Of a stretch of 64,000 nt of DNA, positions 50,976 through 60,364 are shown one piece after another (the first letter of the stretch is position 1; each line of letters opens with the position of its first letter). The position numbers and the translations under genes are program-made. The notes below the pieces were generated by a model. That model was given only the letters and a program-made list of their open reading frames with translations, was not told the DNA's origin and did no database searches. The DNA comes from Spartobacteria bacterium (GTDB lineage: Bacteria > Verrucomicrobiota > Verrucomicrobiia > Chthoniobacterales > UBA10450): contig PNAA01000017.1 in the NCBI GenBank assembly GCA_003169975.1, forward strand, positions 62,001-126,000. The letters run 5' to 3'.

Positions 50976-53900
50976 ATGAGACGTGTCTTTGGTTACGTGA
51001 ATGTCACCGTGCTTCTTGTTTTTGCGATCGCTGCCTTGATTCCCTCTCTCGCCAGATCGCAGGGGTCGGGGCCTCTTCCGCCGCAAACCCTCATGAGCAA
51101 GCTCAAGTGGCGTTGCGTTGGCCCGTACATCGGCGGGCGAGTGGTAACCGTGACCGGCGTTCCGGGAAACAACAACCTCTTTTACGCCGGAGCGGTCGGC
51201 GGCGGCGTTTGGAAAAGCACAGACGCGGGCGTCGAGTGGGAAAACATCACCGATGGCAAGCTGCCCGGGCCGAGTTCGAGCATCGGCGCGGTCGCCGTGG
51301 CGCCGTCCGATCCCAACATCCTCTACGCCGGGACCGGCGAAGCCGATATTCGCAGCGACATGATCCCCGGCGACGGCGTTTACAAATCCACCGATGCCGG
51401 CAAAACGTGGCAATTCGCCGGTTTGCGCGACGCGCACTCGATCAGCGCCATCCTCGTCGACCCGAAGGATCCCAACGTTGTCTACGTCGCTTCCATGGGG
51501 CACGTCTTCGCTCCCGATCCTAGCCGCGGCATCTTCAAGTCCACCGACGGCGGAAAGACCTGGCAGAAAACCCTCTTCGTGGACGACAACACCGGGGCGA
51601 TCTGCCTTGTGATGGACCCGAATCATCCGGGCCTGATGTACGCCTCGATGTGGCAGGCCGCCCGCATGCCTTGGGGACTAACGAGCGGCGGCCCGGGCAG
51701 CGGCATTTACAAGACGACTGACGCTGGTGCGCACTGGACCAACATTACTCGCAATTCCGGTTTGCCGGAGACGGTCCTTGGTCGCATCGGCTTGTCCATC
51801 GCCGCCAGCAAACCGGACACGGTTTACACCATCATTCAGGCAAAAGAAGGCGGGGTGTTCCGCTCGGATGACGCCGGCGCCACGTGGAAGCATGTGAACG
51901 ACGAAATGAAGCTGCGGCAACGCGCCTTTTATTACATGACGATTTTTGCAGACCCCAAGGATCCCAACACCGTTTACGTGCCCGAGGTGGATGCGCTCTG
52001 GGTTTCACACGACGGCGCCAAGACCTTCACGAAACTGAAAACGCCGCACGGCGATAACCACGTCGTCTGGATCAATCCGGACGACACGCGGATTTTGCTG
52101 GAGGGCAATGACGGCGGCGCGACGGTCTCGACCGATGCCGGCAAGACCTGGAGCACCGAGCACAACCAGCCCACCGGCCAGTTTTACCACGTGAATCTTG
52201 ACGACCAGTTTCCCTATCACATCTACGGCGCGCAGCAGGACGAGGGTTCTTTTGAGGGGCCGAGCGCCAGCGACGAGCGAATGATTCCGCTGGGCGCCTG
52301 GCACAGCGTGGCGTATGGCGAAAGCACTTATACCGTGCCCCAACCGGGCGATCCCAAGATCACGTATGGGAGCGGCTATTACAGCATCTTCGTGAAGCAC
52401 GATCAGCGCACGGACGAATACCGCAGTGTGAGTCCATGGCCGCATTACCAGGAAGGCGCATCCTCGGGCGAGCTGAAGTATCGGTGGGGTTGGACTCATC
52501 CGATTCTGTTTTCGCCGGCAAACCCGAAGCAACTGTTCACCGCGGCCCAATATGTGTTTAAGAGCGGCGACTACGGCGCGACCTGGAACCAAATCTCGCC
52601 CGATCTCACTCGGAACGAGAAAAGCATGCAAGTGCCGAGCGGCGGGCCCGTCGATCTCGACCAGTCGGGCGCGGAAATCTTTCCCCTCGTTTCGGCTCTC
52701 GCGATTTCGCCTCTCGATGGCAATCTCATCTGGGCCGGATCCGATGACGGTCTCGCTCACGTCACCACAGATGGCGGGAAGCATTGGCAGAAAGTTACTC
52801 CGCCCGAGCTGCCAGAGTCATCCTGGATCAGTTGTATCGAGCCTTCCCATACCGACAAACAAACGGTCTGGCTGACAGCCCGTCGCTACATGCTGGATGA
52901 TTTCAAGCCTTATATCTTTAAGACGACCGATCTGGGCAAACATTGGACCGCAATCGCGACGGGATTACCGGAGGACGAATTTGTCTTCGATCTGCGGCAG
53001 GACCCTAACGACTCTAATCTGCTCTTTGTTGGAACTCGCAGCACGGTCTACTTCAGCCTCGACGCGGGCGCGCACTGGCAGCCGTTAACCTTGAACCTGC
53101 CGGTGGCGCAGGTACGCGATATCGCCATCAATCCGCGCCAGGGCCAGATCGTTGCAGCCACTCATGGTCGCTCATTCTGGGTGCTTGATAATCTGACGTT
53201 TCTCGAGCAGTTGACCAAAAACCCGGCCGTCCAGTCCAACACCAGCTTCCTCTTCGCTCCACAGCAGACCTGGCTAACTCATGACTACGGCCTTCCCGAC
53301 CCTGACCGCAGGCGGCCGCCCGATGCCGGCTACAATCCGCCCTTCGGCGCGCCCGTCTTCTTTCACTTGCCGGAAGATTATGACGGTAAGACGCCGGCCA
53401 CTCTCGAGTTCGCCGATGCAAAAGGGAAGGTGATTCGCAGCATCCCGCTGCACCTCGCCACCGCGAAAGAGAAAGAGGACAAGGAACACGCCAGCGCAGC
53501 GCAATATGGCGAGCATCTGGAGAACGCCGCCGCCGAACCGGACCAGAGCGGCAAGGGCACAGATGAGAAGATTCGAGAAAAAGAAGCGAAGCTTGCCGCG
53601 GCCGAGCCGGGGATGAATCGGCTGCATTGGGACCTCCGTTACCCGTATGCCACCGAGATCACCGGCTACCATGCTCCCATCGCGGCTGGTGGGCTGGAGG
53701 ATTCGGTTGAGGGCCCCGTCGTCCCGCCCGGCACCTATTCAGTCATGCTCGATTATGGCGGACAGAAAACGCAACAAAGCCTTAAGGTCGCTCTCGACCC
53801 GCGGCTTCATGCCACGCAACAGGACCTGGAGGCGCGCCTCGAGTTAGACCTAAAGATTCACGCCGACCTCGACACGCTGGATAAAGACATCAACCAAGCG

Positions 53901-54230
53901 CTGGCCGCGCGCGACAAGCTACAGAAGGCGGTTTCCGGTCACACGATGACCGACACACAAGCCGCCGACGCCCTGGCCGCGCTCACCCGCGACATCGACA
54001 GCATGGCGCAGATGGCCATGAAAGCGAGCGAAGGCAGCCTGCTCCATGAGACCAAGCTGCACGATCATCTCGCCTACCTGGCCGCGGACATTGACTTATC
54101 CTACGGTCGCCCAACTGCTGAGCAGGAAGCCGTCTTCCGCCAAGTCGACCCGCAAGCGAAGCAAGGCGAGCAAAAGCTCGAAGCCGACACCGCCCAGGCT
54201 AACAAAGTAACCGCCCAAGCAGCGCAGTGA
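50976..54230 (+). CDS. Large secreted BNR/sortilin-type beta-propeller protein (glycosyl-hydrolase-like)
   Basis: 1084 residues from the ATG at 50976, with AGAGGAA about 8 bases upstream. Signal peptide ends near LARS-QG (about residue 28). The body holds many BNR/Asp-box repeats of the form S(T)DGG/AGKTW (KSTDAGVEW, KSTDAGKTWQF, KSTDGGKTWQK, VSTDAGKTWS, VTTDGGKHWQK, KTTDLGKHWTA), forming one or two beta-propellers as in sortilin and xyloglucanases. The last 150 residues are a charged helical region, likely a coiled coil. Relatives are abundant in Acidobacteria and Verrucomicrobia, often annotated as glycosyl hydrolases without proof. The catalytic role is unknown. Confidence 0.83.
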   Translation: MRRVFGYVNVTVLLVFAIAALIPSLARSQGSGPLPPQTLMSKLKWRCVGPYIGGRVVTVTGVPGNNNLFYAGAVGGGVWKSTDAGVEWENITDGKLPGPSSSIGAVAVAPSDPNILYAGTGEADIRSDMIPGDGVYKSTDAGKTWQFAGLRDAHSISAILVDPKDPNVVYVASMGHVFAPDPSRGIFKSTDGGKTWQKTLFVDDNTGAICLVMDPNHPGLMYASMWQAARMPWGLTSGGPGSGIYKTTDAGAHWTNITRNSGLPETVLGRIGLSIAASKPDTVYTIIQAKEGGVFRSDDAGATWKHVNDEMKLRQRAFYYMTIFADPKDPNTVYVPEVDALWVSHDGAKTFTKLKTPHGDNHVVWINPDDTRILLEGNDGGATVSTDAGKTWSTEHNQPTGQFYHVNLDDQFPYHIYGAQQDEGSFEGPSASDERMIPLGAWHSVAYGESTYTVPQPGDPKITYGSGYYSIFVKHDQRTDEYRSVSPWPHYQEGASSGELKYRWGWTHPILFSPANPKQLFTAAQYVFKSGDYGATWNQISPDLTRNEKSMQVPSGGPVDLDQSGAEIFPLVSALAISPLDGNLIWAGSDDGLAHVTTDGGKHWQKVTPPELPESSWISCIEPSHTDKQTVWLTARRYMLDDFKPYIFKTTDLGKHWTAIATGLPEDEFVFDLRQDPNDSNLLFVGTRSTVYFSLDAGAHWQPLTLNLPVAQVRDIAINPRQGQIVAATHGRSFWVLDNLTFLEQLTKNPAVQSNTSFLFAPQQTWLTHDYGLPDPDRRRPPDAGYNPPFGAPVFFHLPEDYDGKTPATLEFADAKGKVIRSIPLHLATAKEKEDKEHASAAQYGEHLENAAAEPDQSGKGTDEKIREKEAKLAAAEPGMNRLHWDLRYPYATEITGYHAPIAAGGLEDSVEGPVVPPGTYSVMLDYGGQKTQQSLKVALDPRLHATQQDLEARLELDLKIHADLDTLDKDINQALAARDKLQKAVSGHTMTDTQAADALAALTRDIDSMAQMAMKASEGSLLHETKLHDHLAYLAADIDLSYGRPTAEQEAVFRQVDPQAKQGEQKLEADTAQANKVTAQAAQ

Positions 54231-54502
54231 TGTGAAACACACGGATTGGCGGTTATGGTCTCAGCTGCTGGGGGAGCAGCCACCAGCCCGTCCGCGAAAC
54301 ATCGTCAGCGATCTTACGAAGTTAATCCGGGAAGCGCAGGGAATCCGGAACCCAGGAGAATCCGGAAATCAGGGAGAGAGAACGGGGTCGCTCTTATTCC
54401 TTAACGTTGGATTGCCCGATGCCGGAGGCGGCAGGTTGAAAGTTCGAGCGAGGCAACCGGCTCTTTACATGTCTGGTCCGTTCCCGCTAATCTCCGGCCC
54501 GC

Positions 54503-55894
54503 ATGACCGCCACCGCTAATCCCGAAGATGCCGCGCCGCTCGCCGGCGAAGACCACATCCCCAACTTCCTCGGCCATCCGCGCGGGCTTTGGTATCTCGC
54601 GTTCACCGAAGCCTGGGAACGCTTCTCCTTCTACGGGATGCAGGCGCTGCTCGTCCTTTACATGGTCAAATATCTCCTGCTGCCGGGGCGGATCGAGCAC
54701 GTCGTCGCGTTCGACGCTTTCCGCCGGCTCCCGCTTTATAGCGGACTCGATGGCCAGGCGCTCGCTTCCGCCATCTTCGGCACCTACGCCGCCAGCGTTT
54801 ATCTCACGCCGATCTTCGGCGGGTTTCTGGCCGACCGCCTCCTCGGCCGGCGCCGCACCGTGCTGCTGGGCGCGCTCACCATGGCAGCCGGCCATTTTCT
54901 CATGGCCTTTGAGACCGCGTTTCTCTTCGCACTGCTTTGCCTGGTCCTCGGGAGCGGCATGTTCAAGGGCAACATCGCCAGCCAGGTCGGCTCGCTTTAT
55001 AAACCCGAAGACCTTCGCCGCGCTGACGCCTTCCAGATTTTCTACCTCGGCATCAATGCCGGCGTCATCGCCTCGCCGCTTATCGTCGGCACGCTCGGCG
55101 AAGTTTACGGCTGGCACTACGGCTTCGCCGCCGCCGGAGTGGGTATGCTCCTCGCCATCGGCATCTACCTTTCCGGCCAGAAATACCTGCGCTCCGGGGA
55201 AAACCAAGCCCGCGCCATCGCCGCAGCGCCGCGCGCGAAACTCACCGGACGCGACTGGCGGGCCGTTATTGCGCTGCTCCTCCTCATCCCGGTGCTGGCG
55301 GTCGCGATCGTGCCGAACAACCAGATCTTCAACGTCTACCTCCTCTGGGGCGACCAGCAGTTCGATCTCAACTTCATGGGGCATAAGCTGCCCACCACCT
55401 GGCTCGTCACCCTCGACGCCATCGTCAGCGTCAGCTTCCTCGCGCTCGTCGCGCTCTTCTACCGTTGGTATGGGAAGCGCTGGCGCGAGCCGGATGAGAC
55501 CACCAAGATCATCATCGGCTCCGGGTTCTCCATCGCTGGGGTGATGTGCCTCGTCATTGCGGCCGCCACGCAGCACGCCGGACACAAGATCGGCCTCTTC
55601 TGGCCGGTAGCCTTCCACGTTCTCAACAGTATCGGCTTCGCCCACATGCTGCCGGTCAGCCTCGCCCTCTTCGCCAAGTACGCGCCCAAAGCGATCAACG
55701 CCACCATCATCGGTCTCTACTACCTGGCCTTCTTCTTTGCCAACAGCATCGTCGGCTGGGTCGGCGGCTTCTACCAGACGATGCCGACCACCACCTTCTG
55801 GCTCATGCACGCCGGCTTCGCCGCCGGTGCGGGAATGTGCTTTGTGATCTTCAAATTCGTCGCCAGCCACCAACTCACGGTGGAGCCTGGGTAA
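54503..55894 (+). CDS. POT/PTR-family proton-dependent oligopeptide transporter
   Basis: 463 residues with about 12-14 hydrophobic helices. Family signature FTEAWERFSFYGMQALLVLYM (ExxERF, about residues 32-52) and YLTPIFGGFLADRLLGRRRTVLLG; KYAPKAINATIIGLYYLAFFFAN near the end. Imports di- and tripeptides with protons across the inner membrane. It has no partner gene. Standing 270 bases behind the large secreted BNR protein suggests, weakly, a role in uptake of breakdown products. Confidence 0.9.
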   Translation: MTATANPEDAAPLAGEDHIPNFLGHPRGLWYLAFTEAWERFSFYGMQALLVLYMVKYLLLPGRIEHVVAFDAFRRLPLYSGLDGQALASAIFGTYAASVYLTPIFGGFLADRLLGRRRTVLLGALTMAAGHFLMAFETAFLFALLCLVLGSGMFKGNIASQVGSLYKPEDLRRADAFQIFYLGINAGVIASPLIVGTLGEVYGWHYGFAAAGVGMLLAIGIYLSGQKYLRSGENQARAIAAAPRAKLTGRDWRAVIALLLLIPVLAVAIVPNNQIFNVYLLWGDQQFDLNFMGHKLPTTWLVTLDAIVSVSFLALVALFYRWYGKRWREPDETTKIIIGSGFSIAGVMCLVIAAATQHAGHKIGLFWPVAFHVLNSIGFAHMLPVSLALFAKYAPKAINATIIGLYYLAFFFANSIVGWVGGFYQTMPTTTFWLMHAGFAAGAGMCFVIFKFVASHQLTVEPG

Positions 55895-56038
55895 CAGACA
55901 GCAGCGAAATTCTAAAACTGACCTAGGAATTCACCGCAGCCTTGACTATCTCAGCCCGATCAACTTTGAATCCAAACTGAACTAAATTCTCCCTTCCTCA
56001 CTGTCCGAGAAAACAATGCAAGCCCAGACCGACCCCCG

Positions 56039-56275
56039 ATGAAATTCATGTCATCTCGAAAGACGCTGCAAGCGGTAATGGATGAAGATCTTCGCGATCT
56101 CCTTGAATCCATCGGCCAATTAGAGGCGTTCGATACGGGCCAACGCTTTTGTAATGTTTGCGGCGCACTGCTCACGTTAAAAAATCTGCAGATGATTATA
56201 CCGCGTGAGGGCGGGAATTTCACCTTTGTGTGCGACAGGCCAGACTGTATCGCCACCAGCGACAAGCAGATCTAA
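56039..56275 (+). CDS. Small zinc-ribbon-like protein
   Basis: 78 residues (ATG at 56048 is an alternative start). Two Cys pairs, CNVC and CDRPDC, are spaced by about 25 residues, the layout of a zinc ribbon; the N-terminal part is helical (MDEDLRDLLESIGQLEAFDTG). No known family. It is followed 5 bases later by the multi-S1 membrane protein, so the two are likely one operon. The base composition here is more AT-rich than in neighbouring genes and codon use differs, which suggests transfer. Confidence 0.65.
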   Translation: MKFMSSRKTLQAVMDEDLRDLLESIGQLEAFDTGQRFCNVCGALLTLKNLQMIIPREGGNFTFVCDRPDCIATSDKQI

Positions 56276-56280
56276 GCCAA

Positions 56281-58806
56281 ATGGAAGAGATCATCATCGA
56301 GACCTTGAAGGGCGCCTTCAAGGTGGGCGGAACGCTCCTAATTGCGGTGATAATCGTACTGTTTCTGTTAGGGCAATTTCCGAACCTAAAATTGCTCGTA
56401 AGCGCGGTGCTCACATTTTTTGGGGGTGCTGGGAAGTGGGTTCGACGGCGCGCGCTCGAGACCGAAATTGAAGGAGCGGTGAACTCTTTTTCGAAGTCGT
56501 TCAATCGCAACTATTCATTCGATTTACTTCCAGAATGTGACGTCCAGTGGGTCACGGCTCGCAATCAGGAGAACGTGCTCAAACCGGGGAAGGCGATCGT
56601 TAAGTTGAGTTTTAGTCGCGACGATCACGACCTGAATTTTTACAACGCTGCGCAGGCTTTTGTAGAAACAGGGCTCTTGCCAGATACGCGACCGTTCTTA
56701 GTGCGTGCCACGGCTAAGGCGATCGACCTGTTGATGGTTAAGATTCTGATACTACAAGGGCGACGACAAGCTCTCCGCATTTTCAACAGCAAATTCGCTG
56801 AACAGGAGCCGGATGCTCAGTCCGTTTATGCGAAGTTAGCAGAGACCGACGAAAAAGGCTTATTCCGTCAGTTGTTGCTTCCCGAACTACATCTGTTCGG
56901 CCAAGCAGTTTCTCAGAAGACCCCCAGCGCTGAAATCTCGGCGGAGACTGAAAGTTTCGTCGATTGGTTCCACGAACTCGCCACACGCTTGGCGGGCGAG
57001 GTCACCCAACTGGCTTTCGAGAGCACGAACATCAGGGTTGGCGTGATCTTGGTCGCCGATCAAGAGACGTACGACAAGTACGGAATCCGGGCTTACCTGC
57101 GAAGAGCAAACCTTTACGCCGCCCGCGAATTTCATTGCATCTATGTCCTTTCGCGGGGACGGCGCCGCGCGGATATCGCAGGGACGATTGTCGACAAACT
57201 TTGTCAGACTGGAGGCTATTCCGTGCTCAGTAAGCGAACCGCAGCGGTGAAAGGTATAGGCGACGATGAGGTTTTAATTACCTGCATCGCGATAAAGCCT
57301 GATATTACGGCCATACTTTCGAACGCTTGGCAGAAGCTAGGCGAAGACTTCAGCGCTGCCAGCGTTGTTACCGGGACGGTAGAGTATGTGACGGAAGATT
57401 TGGTCACGGTCGATGTTTACGGAATAAACTTTGAATTAGATCGGGAGCATCTTTCGTCAGTGGCGATGGGCCCGGTGTTTCGTTTCTTCGAAAGAGATCA
57501 AGAACTTGAGCTACGAATTCTCCAGTTTGACGAAGCCGGACAGACTGCTGAACTCACGAACTGCGACACGGCGACAGATCCGAAGGCGCTGGCAGAACTT
57601 GTCGAACAAAACAAGGGACAGACAGCTAAAGCAACGGTCGAGAAAATCATCAGTAGCAGGGATTATGAGGTCGGGTTAGCTCTGACTACACGGCTTGGCG
57701 ATCGGTCGGTTCGAGCATTTCTGCCTCGGATCAATGCTACGTTTAGTCGCTATGTTTCTCTTGCCGAGAGATTCCCGATCGGTTCTGAAGTAAGCGTTCG
57801 GGTTGAGAAATTCGACCTCGAGCACGGCGGTCTGACATGTAGTTTGGAAGGGTTACGCGATCCATGGGACCCACCCCCGCCTTTACAAGAGGGTTCCAAG
57901 ATCAAGGCTCGCATCTGTGAAGTCAGTGAAAATCACGCGACTTGCGAGATTGAAGAAGGCATTGAAGCACGCCTCCACCATTTAGAAATTAGCTGGGAGG
58001 CTGCTGAAGTTAACCGGCGGTACATCCGCGACATGGCTGTAGGAACGCTGCTTGAGGGCGTCGTTTTGCGTATCGAACCCGAGAAACGCTACATCTCATT
58101 CAGCGTCAAGAGGCTGACCAAGAGCGATACCGAGAAATTTTTCGACGATCACCACAACGATCTTGTTGATGTGAAAATTGAAGATATTGGGCCTATAGGC
58201 GCTACCGTTTCGTTTCCGGGAACACTGATTTCAGGCCGATTGCACGTCTCCGATATTATTTGGGGTTATTGCGAGCGCATTACCGACTACGTTCAAGAGG
58301 GAGACACCACGAGCGTGAGATGTCTAGCCTACGATCAATGGGCGGATGTCATTCACGTCGGCATCAAACAAGTCGAACCCAATCATTTTGGAGAGTTCCA
58401 GTTGCATCACGAAGTGGGCAGTTCAGTGACCTGTCGCGTCGATGCTGTTTCGGGGCGATCGATTCGAGTCCGCGCACTTTTTGATGGGCAGCAGGCCTTT
58501 GGCTACGTCTATCGAACCGAGATATCTTGGCTTCTATTTGTCGATGATCGAATGGCTCGGCACATTTTTCGCCCCGGCGAAGTGTATCAATGTTGCGTAA
58601 AGAGGTACGACGCAGCCAACCAAGTGGTTGAATTTTCACGGAAACAGTTCCTCGCCCTCCAGCATGAGAAAAACGCTTACGGAACTCCGTACCCGCTCGC
58701 TTGGTTTTTTCGAAATGGGAGGCTTTCGCCTACGGCGATTTGCTTGAAGGCAAGATCGTCGACCGCGTTGATGACCGCCGTAATCGACCGACCAACATTG
58801 AGGTGA
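56281..58806 (+). CDS. Membrane-anchored protein with multiple S1-like RNA-binding domains (3' frameshift)
   Basis: 841 residues as read. A hydrophobic segment (LLIAVIIVLFLLGQF.., about 15-50) anchors the N-terminus; residues 60-340 form an unknown mostly helical domain. At least five S1/OB-type repeats follow, seen as repeated patterns such as GSKIKARICEVSENHATCEIEEGIEARLH and VGTLLEGVVLRIEPEKRYISFSVK. After about 58700 the natural sequence moves to another frame (SKWEAFAYGDLLEGKIVDRVDD..) that stops at 58859, suggesting a lost T in the T6 run at 58708 and one more S1 unit. S1 proteins bind RNA; membrane anchoring of such an array is unusual. Atypical codon use and no TCGTTAGGC copy suggest transfer. 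Confidence 0.75.
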   Translation: MEEIIIETLKGAFKVGGTLLIAVIIVLFLLGQFPNLKLLVSAVLTFFGGAGKWVRRRALETEIEGAVNSFSKSFNRNYSFDLLPECDVQWVTARNQENVLKPGKAIVKLSFSRDDHDLNFYNAAQAFVETGLLPDTRPFLVRATAKAIDLLMVKILILQGRRQALRIFNSKFAEQEPDAQSVYAKLAETDEKGLFRQLLLPELHLFGQAVSQKTPSAEISAETESFVDWFHELATRLAGEVTQLAFESTNIRVGVILVADQETYDKYGIRAYLRRANLYAAREFHCIYVLSRGRRRADIAGTIVDKLCQTGGYSVLSKRTAAVKGIGDDEVLITCIAIKPDITAILSNAWQKLGEDFSAASVVTGTVEYVTEDLVTVDVYGINFELDREHLSSVAMGPVFRFFERDQELELRILQFDEAGQTAELTNCDTATDPKALAELVEQNKGQTAKATVEKIISSRDYEVGLALTTRLGDRSVRAFLPRINATFSRYVSLAERFPIGSEVSVRVEKFDLEHGGLTCSLEGLRDPWDPPPPLQEGSKIKARICEVSENHATCEIEEGIEARLHHLEISWEAAEVNRRYIRDMAVGTLLEGVVLRIEPEKRYISFSVKRLTKSDTEKFFDDHHNDLVDVKIEDIGPIGATVSFPGTLISGRLHVSDIIWGYCERITDYVQEGDTTSVRCLAYDQWADVIHVGIKQVEPNHFGEFQLHHEVGSSVTCRVDAVSGRSIRVRALFDGQQAFGYVYRTEISWLLFVDDRMARHIFRPGEVYQCCVKRYDAANQVVEFSRKQFLALQHEKNAYGTPYPLAWFFRNGRLSPTAICLKARSSTALMTAVIDRPTLR

Positions 58807-59044
58807 CGCTTTCGCGCAAAGGCCGGTCGCCGCGCGACGTCGAATTATCACTCGCCTGATTGACCTTCCGCGCTAAGAGGCGCAGGTGGAAAGTGGGATT
58901 GCGGGTAAGTGTGCAAATCTTGACAAACGCTTCCCTGAGTTCGCGTGCGAACCCAACAACCGCGCTCGGTTTATTTTATGAACCGGATCGTCATCGGGTA
59001 GCGATAGGACCGAGAAGCGGTAGTTACATGTTATCGGTTAATCG

Positions 59045-59671
59045 TTAATGATCTCGCGCCGGTCCTGGCGGCGCCGGGAAGATGACGAGGTTCATGTCGC
59101 CGAGGCGACGGGCGCAGAGGATTTTGCTGCCGTCCGGGGACCAGCGCGGGTTGACGAATTCTCCCGCCGCATCCGTGAGCTGCTGGATGCCGGTGCCGTC
59201 GCGGTTCATCACGAAAAGCTGGAAGCGATCGTTGATCCGACGCGAGAAAATGACGCGGCGACCGTCGTGCGACCAGGCCGGCCAGCCGTCGAGCGTGGCC
59301 TCGCCGGAGATGTTGCGATCACCGGTGCCGCCGGCGTTCATGACGAACAATTGGGAGACCTCGCTGCGGATGGAAACGAAAGCGATCTTCTTCCCATCGG
59401 GCGACCAGGCGGGCGTGTCGTCCTCATCGTTGCCGAAGGTGAGCTGACGCATGTCGCTGCCGTTCGTTTTCGAGTCGGCCTTGAGGAGATGGATTTTCAT
59501 GCCGCCGTGCCGGCTGGAGACGAGCACGATCTGCCGGCCATCGGGCGACCAGAATGGCTCGTAATCCACCGTCCAGGTGAAGGCCGCGAATTTCTTGATC
59601 GGGAAATCTTCGGCGCGCGTCACCGCCGTGGCGCTGCACAAAAGCAGGAGGAGGATGAAGCGAGGAAGCAT
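59045..59671 (-). CDS. Periplasmic TolB-like beta-propeller protein
   Basis: 208 residues from the ATG at 59671, with signal peptide (RFILLLLLCSATAVTRA-ED). Four PD40 repeats are visible: FWSPDGRQIVLVSSR, AWSPDGKKIAFVS, AWSHDGRRVIFSRR and RWSPDGSKILCARR. TolB-type propellers mediate protein-protein contacts in the periplasm. At 208 residues it is about half the length of TolB, with no N-terminal TolB domain, so it is not the Tol-Pal component itself. Alone in its neighbourhood. Confidence 0.8.
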   Translation of the reverse strand: MLPRFILLLLLCSATAVTRAEDFPIKKFAAFTWTVDYEPFWSPDGRQIVLVSSRHGGMKIHLLKADSKTNGSDMRQLTFGNDEDDTPAWSPDGKKIAFVSIRSEVSQLFVMNAGGTGDRNISGEATLDGWPAWSHDGRRVIFSRRINDRFQLFVMNRDGTGIQQLTDAAGEFVNPRWSPDGSKILCARRLGDMNLVIFPAPPGPARDH

Positions 59672-59823
59672 TGCTGGGAGCGGGCTGGGATATTGATGAT
59701 GCACAGGATCGCGGGCGATGGCGAGACTGCGCTCGAGCGACCCACCCGGCGTGGCATGATGCGTACGCGAAACGCGCCGAGATTGCTCCCGGCGCGCTGC
59801 ATTGTTGGAATTGAAATCGGCGC

Positions 59824-60138
59824 TCAGGCGGCCGGCTTATCTTTCATGCCTTTGCATTCGGTTTTGAATGTGGCGTACTGCTCCGGGGTGAGGATGGATT
59901 TGGCCTCGTGCATGTATTTGTTCTCGGTAGCTTTCGAGCAACCTTCCTTGTGATGCTCGGCCATCAAGGCGTCCATCTTCGTCTTCTGTTCTGGAGTCAG
60001 GTTGAGGTCGGCGGTTGATACCGTGCACGCCATTTTCCCATCGTTTCCGACTTGCTTGGTGCAGTTGCCGTGGTCGCCCGCGAACACGGTTCCGGCCGCA
60101 AAGAGTCCCGCTGCCACTAACGCGATCAGTTTTGTCAT
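59824..60138 (-). CDS. Small periplasmic protein with LTxxQ-like motifs (Spy/CpxP-like)
   Basis: 104 residues with signal peptide (KLIALVAAGLFAAGTVFA-GD). Two LTPEQ motifs (LNLTPEQKTKMDALMAEH and ILTPEQYATFKTEC) recall the LTxxQ repeats of Spy and CpxP, periplasmic chaperones induced by envelope stress. Four Cys residues in the mature part may form disulphides. Function inferred from the motif only. Confidence 0.65.
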   Translation of the reverse strand: MTKLIALVAAGLFAAGTVFAGDHGNCTKQVGNDGKMACTVSTADLNLTPEQKTKMDALMAEHHKEGCSKATENKYMHEAKSILTPEQYATFKTECKGMKDKPAA

Positions 60139-60347
60139 AGTGCAACCTAGACGCCGGCGCGGAGGTTGTCGTTCAAAAGTTCCCGCGAGGCACGGGGTTG
60201 CGCGGCGGGGCTGGCGGCATAAACGAGGAACCTGCCGGGCCGGCGCGGGAAAACGATCCGGCTGATCGGGCGACGCCGATTTCGATGCGTCGGGACCTCT
60301 GCCGACTCACATTATTCACACTCGTTGAATCCAAATGTCACAAGCAA

Positions 60348-60364
60348 GGTATCATACCGGTATG
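60348..60364. promoter_or_regulatory. Candidate operator with three half-sites over the permease start codon
   Basis: GGTATCATACCGGTATG contains the dyad GGTAT-C-ATACC and the perfect palindrome CATACCGGTATG, whose last ATG is the proposed start codon. Such repeated half-sites suit a dimeric repressor, for example a PadR-type regulator often linked to this permease family. No regulator gene is adjacent, so this is a structural observation. Confidence 0.35.

Noticed and set aside
54401-55873. 490-codon frame antisense to the POT transporter
   Set aside because: Low-complexity Glu/Gly/Asp-rich translation with no motif; the transporter on the plus strand is certain.
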